A stretch of DNA of 64,000 bases from Salmonella enterica subsp. enterica serovar Choleraesuis (GTDB lineage: Bacteria; Pseudomonadota; Gammaproteobacteria; Enterobacterales; Enterobacteriaceae). This document shows positions 55,227-64,000 of the stretch, piece after piece (position 1 is the stretch's first letter; each line of letters starts with the position of its first letter). The position numbers and the translations under genes were made by a program. Where the stretch lies: positions 2,046,001 through 2,110,000 of the forward strand of contig AP025685.1 in NCBI GenBank assembly GCA_022846635.1, written 5' to 3'. The notes under the pieces are model-generated. The model saw nothing but the letters and a program-made list of their open reading frames with translations, had not been told where the DNA came from and did no database searches.

Positions 55227-55877
55227 TTACATAAAGTACGGCTTGTCGCCATCGGTCCCGGGCTGGTTAACACCGATATTTTCACCAATATGTTGTTCAG
55301 GTTTATCAATCATATCGCTGATTAATGAGGCAACGCTTTTGCGGGATACCACCGTGCCTTTGAACGGCTCATTGCGGGTAGTGAGCTCATAATCAACCGT
55401 ATCTTCATCCGTCAGCCAGGCCGGACGCAGGATGGTGTAATCCAGCCCGGAGGCTTCAATCGCGTCAGCCGCACGGCGGAATGGCCTGAGCGGTTCGCCG
55501 ATAGTGGCGTTATTCCACTCGCCGAATTTCCCCGGGACTTCATCATAAATACCGAGAGAAAGGACGAAAATCAGGCGTCTTACGCCAGCGGCTTTCATCG
55601 CCGCAATCACCGCCTTCGCCTGAAGGTCCAAATCTTCCCCGGTCAGGTTGGCGTACACCACATCCTGACCCACCATGGCCTGTTCCAGCGCCGCAGGGTT
55701 TAACACATCGCCCATGATAATCCGGCTATTGAGCGGGTGTGGTGTGTGGATTTTGACCGGATGACGGGCAAATAATGTCTGTGTGACGCCCGGTTTATCC
55801 GCTAATTGGTCGATAACATGGCGGGCAATCTGCCCGCTGGCGCCAAGTACCAGGACTTTTTGAATGATGTTTTTCAC
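55227..55877 (-). CDS. NAD(P)H-binding atypical SDR (NmrA/YwnB-like)
   Basis: 216 residues with an N-terminal dinucleotide motif (VLVLGASGQIARHVIDQL) and conserved LMV-type stretches LRPAWLTDEDTVDYELT and VSRKSVASLISDMIDKP. Proteins of this type bind NAD(P)H and often act as redox sensors or quinone/flavin reductases; activity is uncertain. It starts 6 bp after the upstream hydrolase gene. A relative occurs at 61915-62688. Confidence 0.84.
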   Translation of the reverse strand: MKNIIQKVLVLGASGQIARHVIDQLADKPGVTQTLFARHPVKIHTPHPLNSRIIMGDVLNPAALEQAMVGQDVVYANLTGEDLDLQAKAVIAAMKAAGVRRLIFVLSLGIYDEVPGKFGEWNNATIGEPLRPFRRAADAIEASGLDYTILRPAWLTDEDTVDYELTTRNEPFKGTVVSRKSVASLISDMIDKPEQHIGENIGVNQPGTDGDKPYFM

Positions 55878-55883
55878 GGGGCA

Positions 55884-56816
55884 TTACTCCAGGTGTGCGG
55901 CAAAGAACGGAAGCACTTTTGACATCGCTTCACGAACCGCTTCCGGTTTGTCATACAGTTCGTAATGCGAAAAATCGGCTAATGAGACTAACTGGCGGTC
56001 ACGGGAAACGGCAGCCCGTCCATAGATTTCCAGACCATCACGGTAAGCCCCGAAAGCGCCCACTTTTTCACCGACCACCACCATCACGGGTTGAGTCAGC
56101 AACACTTCCGCAAAAGCGAAGGCATCCCAGGCCAGCGTTTTCTGCGCATGTGAGAACACCATTCGCGTTGCCCCACCTGGCTGCTGGCCGCGCGGCGTTT
56201 TGTAGTAGTCTGTTGCCTCAAACACGTCACGCTCAGTCAGTCCACTGGCCATTGCTATTTCCGGGCTGGCGGGGAGCAGTTCATTAACCTGAATTTCCCC
56301 TCCTCGGGCTTCATTTGTACGCTGTGCCGCCATCGCATTCAGCGCGCCAATAGGGTCGTAATTGCTGAAACCTTCGCGAAAAAGACGGCCGATGTTTACG
56401 CCGGTGATGCTCACCACGGCTTTAATACGCTTCTCCGTCAGTGTGGCATTAATGGCATAGCCACCGCCGCCGCAAATGCCCAGCACGCCAATCCGTTCAG
56501 CATCGACGTAAGGCAGCGTTACGGCGTAATCAATAACGCGACTGATATCTTCCACGCGCTGATTCGGATCCTCCACCCAGCGTGGAGAGCCGCCGGATCC
56601 CCCCTGGAAACTGGCGTCATAGGCGATCGCGACATAGCCTGCTTCAGCCAGCACTTTTCCGTAGACATTGCCGGACGTCTGTTCCTTACAGCTGCCAAAA
56701 GGGTGGACGCTGATAATTGTTGGATACTGTTTTGACTCATCGAACGCCGGTGGAAAATGAATGCTGGCCGCAATGTGCCAGGCCATATCGGCGTTCTGGA
56801 TTTGAACATCTTTCAT
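55884..56816 (-). CDS. Alpha/beta hydrolase (YcjY-like), cytoplasmic paralogue 2
   Basis: 310 residues without a signal peptide. Core stretches are ISVHPFGSCKEQTSGNVYG, AYDASFQGGSGGSPRWVEDP, and the elbow GVLGICGGGGYAINATL (Cys in the nucleophile position). DFSHYELYDKP carries the probable His. It starts inside the stop of the preceding hydrolase gene (TAATG), so translation is coupled. It is clearly related to the neighbour and to the exported hydrolase at 44.6 kb, suggesting duplication. Confidence 0.87.
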   Translation of the reverse strand: MKDVQIQNADMAWHIAASIHFPPAFDESKQYPTIISVHPFGSCKEQTSGNVYGKVLAEAGYVAIAYDASFQGGSGGSPRWVEDPNQRVEDISRVIDYAVTLPYVDAERIGVLGICGGGGYAINATLTEKRIKAVVSITGVNIGRLFREGFSNYDPIGALNAMAAQRTNEARGGEIQVNELLPASPEIAMASGLTERDVFEATDYYKTPRGQQPGGATRMVFSHAQKTLAWDAFAFAEVLLTQPVMVVVGEKVGAFGAYRDGLEIYGRAAVSRDRQLVSLADFSHYELYDKPEAVREAMSKVLPFFAAHLE

Positions 56817-57736
56817 TACAGCGTCTCCTCAAAGAAAGGGGCTAATACGGAAACGGCTTCCGCAACGTAGGCTTTACCGTCATACAAGTCCATGTGGTTG
56901 GCGCCTTCGACAATGTGGTACCGCTTGTCCTGGCCTGAGGCGCGATCGTACAGGTCGTCACTCATCCATTTACTTCCCGCTACGCTACCCGCCACAATTT
57001 GCAGCGGCTGGGTCAGGTAAATCTCCGCCATATGGTACGCGTCGTAGGTAATGATCTGGTTGAGGCTGCGCAGCGTGGCGTATCCAGGGGCCGTCGGGTA
57101 CTGTGCCCGTGGCGTGTGGTAGTACTCCCAGGCCTGGCGCAATTCTTCATTTGGTGCATCAGACTCTTTCATGGGCGCCAGCGGCATGGTGGCATACTCA
57201 CCGCTGCTAATATCGGTACTACGGGCATTTGAACCCGCTTCAACGTACGGCAGCGCATCAATGGATTTCACATTGTTTTCCCAGCCGTTGCGGAACATCG
57301 AGCCGATATTGACGGCGCTGACGGTTCCGATGGCCTTGATACGGCGATCCTGAATCGCGGCATTGGCGGTGTAGCCCGCACCGGCGCATATTCCCATCGC
57401 GCCAATTCGCGCGGTGTCGACATAAGGAAGCGTGGTCAGGTAATCAATCACTGCGCTGACATCTTCGGTACGGATATATGGGTTTTCCAGCTGGCGCGGT
57501 TCGCCGCCGCTTTCGCCCTGATAAGACGCATCGTAAGCCACGGTCACAAACCCTTGTTCTGCCAGCTTTTCGGCATAGGTACCGGCGGTTTGTTCCTTAA
57601 CGCCGCCCCCCGGATGAGAAACCACAATGGCCGGGTACTTGCGGCTTTCATCAAATGCGGGTGGAAAATAAAGTACAGCGGACAAAGAAATTGTCGGGAT
57701 ATTGCTGTTGGTGAAGCTGATTTTTTGGTTCATCAT
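56816..57736 (-). CDS. Alpha/beta hydrolase (YcjY-like), cytoplasmic paralogue 1
   Basis: 306 residues. VVSHPGGGVKEQTAGTYAEK, YDASYQGESGGEPRQLENPY and GAMGICAGAGYTANAAIQ define the family, again with Cys at the elbow. EGANHMDLYDG supplies the His. It is the promoter-proximal gene of the five-gene minus-strand operon and is divergent from a LysR regulator 137 bp away. Substrate unknown; esters, lactones or acyl adducts are possible. A tandem ATG lies at 57736 and 57733. Confidence 0.87.
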   Translation of the reverse strand: MMNQKISFTNSNIPTISLSAVLYFPPAFDESRKYPAIVVSHPGGGVKEQTAGTYAEKLAEQGFVTVAYDASYQGESGGEPRQLENPYIRTEDVSAVIDYLTTLPYVDTARIGAMGICAGAGYTANAAIQDRRIKAIGTVSAVNIGSMFRNGWENNVKSIDALPYVEAGSNARSTDISSGEYATMPLAPMKESDAPNEELRQAWEYYHTPRAQYPTAPGYATLRSLNQIITYDAYHMAEIYLTQPLQIVAGSVAGSKWMSDDLYDRASGQDKRYHIVEGANHMDLYDGKAYVAEAVSVLAPFFEETL

Positions 57737-57796
57737 CCGGTTCCTCATTGGGCTGTCGGCTATCTGTCATGTTTGATGGGATAACTATAGTCATTG

Positions 57797-57849
57797 ATCA
57801 TTAAGATGATTAGACCCAAAATAATGATTGGACTTATCATTTAAATGAT
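57797..57849. promoter_or_regulatory. Candidate LysR operators in the divergent promoter
   Basis: A perfect 14-bp palindrome ATCATTTAAATGAT (57836-57849) and a related near-palindrome ATCATTAAGATGAT (57797-57810) are 39 bp apart, between the hydrolase operon and the LysR gene. Two sites about four helical turns apart suit a LysR tetramer. Confidence 0.6.
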
Positions 57850-57873
57850 TAATTGCCGGATGAAAACACAGAG

Positions 57874-58773
57874 ATGAAACGCGATGAGATAGCCGATCTG
57901 ATGGCATTTGTGGCCGTCGCCGAAGAGCGTAGTTTCACCCGGGCTGCCGCCCGTCTGGGCATGGCCCAGTCAGCGCTAAGCCAGATAGTGCGTCGCACGG
58001 AAGAGCGATTAGGGTTACGGCTTTTAACGCGAACCACACGCAGCGTTGTTCCCACAGAGGCGGGTGAACACCTCTTGTCTGTTCTTGGCCCAATGCTGAA
58101 CGACCTGAATTCCGCTTTGACTTCCCTGGGAGACCTGCGCGATCGCCCGTCCGGAACCATACGCATTACCACAGTGGAACATGCCGCAAAGACCATATTG
58201 TTGCCCGCCATGCGCACGCTGTTGAAATCTCACCCTGACATTAATGTGCAGCTCCTTATCGATTACGGCCTGACTGATGTCGTCTCTGAGCGCTTTGATG
58301 CCGGAGTTCGCCTGGGGGGAGAGATGGATAAGGATATGATTGCTGTTCGAATCGGGCCCGATATTCCGATGGCAATTGTTGGCGCGCCGGATTATCTCTC
58401 GCGAAGAGGTACTCCAGTGTCTGTGGCGCACCTGGTCGATCATCAGGCTATTAATCTGTACCTCCCCTCATCGGGCACCGCGAATCGCTGGAGATTAGTG
58501 CGTGGAGGGCGCGAAGTCAGGGTTCGCATGGAAGGACAACTGCTATTGAATACGATAGACCTGATCCTCGATGCAGCGATTGACGGGCACGGCCTCGCGT
58601 ATCTGCCTTATGACCAGGTTCAGCAGGCTATTGAAGAAAAAAAACTGACCCGCGTTCTGGAGAAATTTACACCCGACTTACCAGGGTATCATCTGTACTA
58701 CCCACACCGCCGCCATGCGGGTTCGGCATTTTCTCTGTTAATTGATGTGCTTAAGTATAATGGATCTGTTTAG
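57874..58773 (+). CDS. LysR-family regulator of the oxidoreductase operon
   Basis: 299 residues. The N-terminal helix-turn-helix is DLMAFVAVAEERSFTRAAAR and LGMAQSALSQIVRRTEERLG, followed by [16 protein letters not shown]. The effector domain includes [20 protein letters not shown] and LPGYHLYYPHRR, typical of the YafC/AaeR-like group that controls oxidoreductase genes. It is divergent from the hydrolase operon, with two palindromes in between, and upstream of two aldo/keto reductase genes. Confidence 0.92.
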   Translation: MKRDEIADLMAFVAVAEERSFTRAAARLGMAQSALSQIVRRTEERLGLRLLTRTTRSVVPTEAGEHLLSVLGPMLNDLNSALTSLGDLRDRPSGTIRITTVEHAAKTILLPAMRTLLKSHPDINVQLLIDYGLTDVVSERFDAGVRLGGEMDKDMIAVRIGPDIPMAIVGAPDYLSRRGTPVSVAHLVDHQAINLYLPSSGTANRWRLVRGGREVRVRMEGQLLLNTIDLILDAAIDGHGLAYLPYDQVQQAIEEKKLTRVLEKFTPDLPGYHLYYPHRRHAGSAFSLLIDVLKYNGSV

Positions 58774-58922
58774 ATATCTTTTCGATGATGAGTTCAGGCA
58801 TTCAGGGGAAACTCGCGTGTTCTGTACAACGTCCGCTTTTGGCGCAAAACCGACTATCAACCCCTCTACATTAATGAACACATCTAATAAACCCTAGCTA
58901 ATTACCCCATCTAATCGAATAA

Positions 58923-60838
<1,916 letters not shown>

Positions 60839-60846
60839 TACCCGAG

Positions 60847-60872
60847 CGGGTCCGTAGTAAATGGCGGACCCG

Positions 60873-60874
<2 letters not shown>
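60847..60874. terminator. Terminator between the aldo/keto reductase and LysR genes
   Basis: 8-bp stem CGGGTCCG / CGGACCCG with a 10-base loop and short T-rich tail, between converging genes. Confidence 0.8.
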
Positions 60875-61805
<931 letters not shown>

Positions 61806-61914
61806 TCATGAAGGGTATTCATAGACACAATCATTTTAGCCCTATTACTGACAATAATGATAATTGATATTCTGACCGTATAGAAAATAAGTCTGAATTA
61901 TCAGTAGGTTTATC

Positions 61915-62688
61915 ATGAAAATACTCGTTGCAGGCGCGACAGGAAGTATTGGTCTTCATGCCGTGAATATCGCTTTAGCGATGGGCCATCAGCCCGTGGC
62001 GCTGGTCAGAAATAAACGCAAAGTGAAATGGCTTCCTCGCGGCACTGAGGTTTTTTACGGCGATGTTTCATTGCCTGAAACACTCACCGATTTGCCGAAA
62101 GATATTGATGCCATAATCTTCACGCTCGGTTCCGATGGGCAGGGGCGTATTGGTGCCAGGGCAATAGATTACGGCGGAGTACGCAATATTTTACGAATAT
62201 TCAAGGATGTATCTGTTCATATCAGCCTGATGACCACCATTGGCGTGACTGAACGGCTCAGCACCTGGAATCAACGCACTGAGGTTCATGACTGGAAAAG
62301 ACGTGCCGAGCGTCTGGTTAGGGCAAGTGGTCATCCCTATACCATCGTCAGGCCCGGCTGGTTTGATTACAACAATGATGATGAGCACAGAATCGTTATG
62401 CTTCAGGGAGACAGGCGTCATGCGGGAACACCGGAAGATGGTGTGATATCCCGAGAGCAAATCGCCCAGGTTCTGGTCAGTGCCCTAACCAACGACAAGG
62501 CAAAAAATAAAACGTTCGAACTACTCGCTATACAAGGAGAAGCGCAGCAGGAGCTCACCTCTTTATTTTCACAACTTCAAATGGATAACCCACAAAAAAA
62601 CGATGGAATTTTAGATGTAGATAATATGCCTCTTAATGAAGAGCCTGAATGCATTATTAACGAGCTAAAACGGCTATCAAGAACTTAA
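61915..62688 (+). CDS. NAD(P)H-binding atypical SDR
   Basis: 257 residues. The N-terminal dinucleotide motif is ILVAGATGSIGLHAVNIAL (about 3-21) and VALVRNKRKVKWLPRGTEV follows, with Arg/Lys favouring NADP. IVRPGWFDYNNDDEHRIV is the family's central motif. Similar to the protein at 55227-55877. It is probably controlled by the divergent LysR protein. The gap to that gene holds AATCATT/AATGAT half-sites like those at 57.8 kb. Confidence 0.84.
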   Translation: MKILVAGATGSIGLHAVNIALAMGHQPVALVRNKRKVKWLPRGTEVFYGDVSLPETLTDLPKDIDAIIFTLGSDGQGRIGARAIDYGGVRNILRIFKDVSVHISLMTTIGVTERLSTWNQRTEVHDWKRRAERLVRASGHPYTIVRPGWFDYNNDDEHRIVMLQGDRRHAGTPEDGVISREQIAQVLVSALTNDKAKNKTFELLAIQGEAQQELTSLFSQLQMDNPQKNDGILDVDNMPLNEEPECIINELKRLSRT

Positions 62689-62701
62689 TTAATCTGAGTC
62701 C

Positions 62702-62717
62702 CTGACAAATTTGTCAT
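62702..62717. promoter_or_regulatory. CusR/HprR-type box 3
   Basis: TGACAAATTTGTCA (62703-62716) fits the TGACAA-N2-TTGTCA core perfectly. It lies about 100 bp before the BhsA-like gene and 14-17 kb from the other two copies, placing that gene in the same candidate regulon. Confidence 0.7.
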
Positions 62718-62814
62718 ATCGAGGTCAGTTTCATGACAGCTTGGCTCTGTATATTTATATATCTCGCCGGAGGTTTTTTTAGTTCATAAATAGCATTTGA
62801 AGGAGATATGAGTT

Positions 62815-63066
62815 ATGAAAAAACGACTTATCGCTACATTAGTCATGGGCTTCATTTCTATGGGCCCGGCATCCGCAGCTCAGGAAATTAGCCATCCCGA
62901 AGGGAAGCAAAAGATCGGCGTAGTTTCAGCTAACAATGCCTATTCGCTTGATGAGTTATCAAATGCACTGGCTCGTAAGGCTGAGGCGCAAGGGGCGACA
63001 TCATTCAAAATCCTGTCAGCGACAGGTAATAATAAACTGCATGGCGTCGCTGAGATATATAAATAA
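62815..63066 (+). CDS. BhsA/McbA-like periplasmic stress protein (DUF1471)
   Basis: 83 residues. A signal peptide (KKRLIATLVMGFISMGPASA) is followed by a DUF1471 domain: QKIGVVSANNAYSLDELSNALARKAE and ATSFKILSATGNNKLHGVAEIYK. E. coli members (BhsA, McbA, YhcN, YjfY) are induced by acid, copper, peroxide and other stresses and affect outer-membrane permeability and biofilm. AAGGAGATATGAGTT precedes the ATG. A regulator box lies upstream and a terminator follows. Confidence 0.9.
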   Translation: MKKRLIATLVMGFISMGPASAAQEISHPEGKQKIGVVSANNAYSLDELSNALARKAEAQGATSFKILSATGNNKLHGVAEIYK

Positions 63067-63133
63067 TTCATGATCGCCTGGAACATCAGGTTCTTATTAT
63101 GTGGAGTGTGAAAAGATTAGCCTGATACAAACT

Positions 63134-63166
63134 GAGGGTGACGACTAAAATTCACCCTCTCTGTTT
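63134..63166 (+). terminator. Terminator of the BhsA-like gene
   Basis: 8-bp stem GAGGGTGA / TCACCCTC with a 10-base loop followed by TCTGTTTTATT. Confidence 0.85.
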
Positions 63167-63238
63167 TATTATTCGAGATAAAAAATGATTTCAGGATACA
63201 TTTTTACTATTAATAACTGACCGGAGGACTTCTCATCA

Positions 63239-64000
63239 CTAAGATGTACTGGCTTTCTGGCGTGAGGTTGTAATCGTCAATACTACGGCAATAAGAAGCA
63301 ACAGGCCGCTCATAGCAAACGCGCTGTGCCAGCCTAAATGGTCAAACACGATACCCCCTGCCGTTGAGCCAAGTGCAATCGACAGCTGAATCACCGCAAC
63401 CATCAGCCCACCTCCAGCTTCGGCGTTATCGGGAAGCGTACGCGCAATCCATGTCCACCATCCGGTTGGTGCGGCCGTCGCCAACATACCCCACAGCCCT
63501 AACAACAGAGAAACAACCCAAACATAGTGCCCGGTAAAAATCAGCGTAATGGCAATAACGGCCATCAGCCCGGGAATAACAGTAAGCGTTAGGTAAAATT
63601 TTGCATTCAGAAATGTCGAGACAATCAGCGTGCCAATAAAACCCGCGATGCCGATAAGCAGCAAGATCAGGGATAATCCAGAGGAGTCGACCCGTGTCAC
63701 CGTTTCAAGAAACGGCCGTACATAGGTAAATAACGCAAACTGCCCCATAAAGAACAGGCCACAGGCCAGCATGCCAATGGAAACAGCTGAACGCATGAAC
63801 AGGCGAAATACGGATACCTGTGTCGCACTGTTTTTATTTCCATTCATCGAAGGCAGACTAAAACACTGCCAAATAAAGGCTATGGCCGCGACGGGGACCA
63901 GACTCAGAAAAGCGCCTCGCCATCCGATGGTAGCGCCCAGATAACTGCCCAGCGGCGCAGCTACTACGGTGGCCAGCGCATTACCACCATTAAAAATAGC
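63239..64000 (-). CDS. MFS transporter, 5' end beyond the window
   Basis: The minus-strand frame stays open to the window edge: before an internal Met (63847) it reads AIFNGGNALATVVAAPLGSY, then LGATIGWRGAFLSLVP. So the gene is longer than its C-terminal 202 residues and continues past base 64000. Visible are at least seven membrane helices, including ISMLACGLFFMGQFALF-like and GGLMVAVIQLSIALGSTAGG. It is a DHA1-type exporter, similar to AraJ/SotB/NepI. It converges on the BhsA-like gene. Substrate unknown. Confidence 0.85.
   Translation of the reverse strand, partial: AIFNGGNALATVVAAPLGSYLGATIGWRGAFLSLVPVAAIAFIWQCFSLPSMNGNKNSATQVSVFRLFMRSAVSIGMLACGLFFMGQFALFTYVRPFLETVTRVDSSGLSLILLLIGIAGFIGTLIVSTFLNAKFYLTLTVIPGLMAVIAITLIFTGHYVWVVSLLLGLWGMLATAAPTGWWTWIARTLPDNAEAGGGLMVAVIQLSIALGSTAGGIVFDHLGWHSAFAMSGLLLLIAVVLTITTSRQKASTS

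Overview
This window is chromosomal DNA from a member of the Enterobacteriaceae. The evidence is an intact prpR-prpBCDE propionate locus, recognisable enterobacterial CptA, AnsP and PaoABC proteins, and a 27-residue protein nearly identical to E. coli YohP. Species cannot be fixed from the sequence alone. No rRNA, tRNA, CRISPR array, integrase or complete insertion sequence was seen.

Layout. 0-13 kb is core-like: the tail of a GAF-GGDEF diguanylate cyclase; prpR divergent from prpBCDE with a sigma-54 promoter; a large MscS-type channel; cptA; and yohP. 13-20 kb holds a LysR-controlled aldo/keto reductase-SDR-SRPBCC set, ansP, a nitroreductase and a Nudix hydrolase. 20-30 kb holds a DoxX protein, an AldB-like aldehyde dehydrogenase, an unrecognised secreted protein, a succinate-semialdehyde-type dehydrogenase, a second UbiB-like kinase, an EamA permease, a YjbR-like protein and a YghZ-type reductase.

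30-37 kb is accessory. A 24-bp perfect direct repeat (30173-30196 and 35219-35242) brackets a membrane protein, a DeoR-type repressor and a five-gene PTS operon: RpiB/LacAB-like isomerase, EIIC, EIIB, EIIA and a 6-phospho-3-hexuloisomerase-like SIS protein. This operon would import and isomerise an unidentified sugar. Immediately next to the second repeat copy is an AT-rich cassette of an orphan Hcp with two small genes that look like a type VI effector/immunity pair. It lies where paoD would be expected downstream of paoABC (37-41 kb).

44.6-64 kb is a dense redox/electrophile-handling region. A CusR/HprR-type two-component system is flanked by exported enzymes (alpha/beta hydrolases, cupin, carboxymuconolactone decarboxylase-like protein, Tat-type flavodoxin). 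Palindromes of the form TGACAA-N2-TTGTCA lie upstream of the two-component system, of the cupin operon and, 14 kb away, of a BhsA-like stress gene, which suggests one regulon. It continues with an MFS/AsnC pair, a five-gene minus-strand operon (two hydrolases, NAD(P)-binding protein, SDR, old-yellow-enzyme reductase), two LysR regulators, two aldo/keto reductases, another NAD(P)-binding protein and a partial MFS exporter. No metal-efflux genes accompany the two-component system, so a redox or electrophile signal seems likelier than copper; this is inference.
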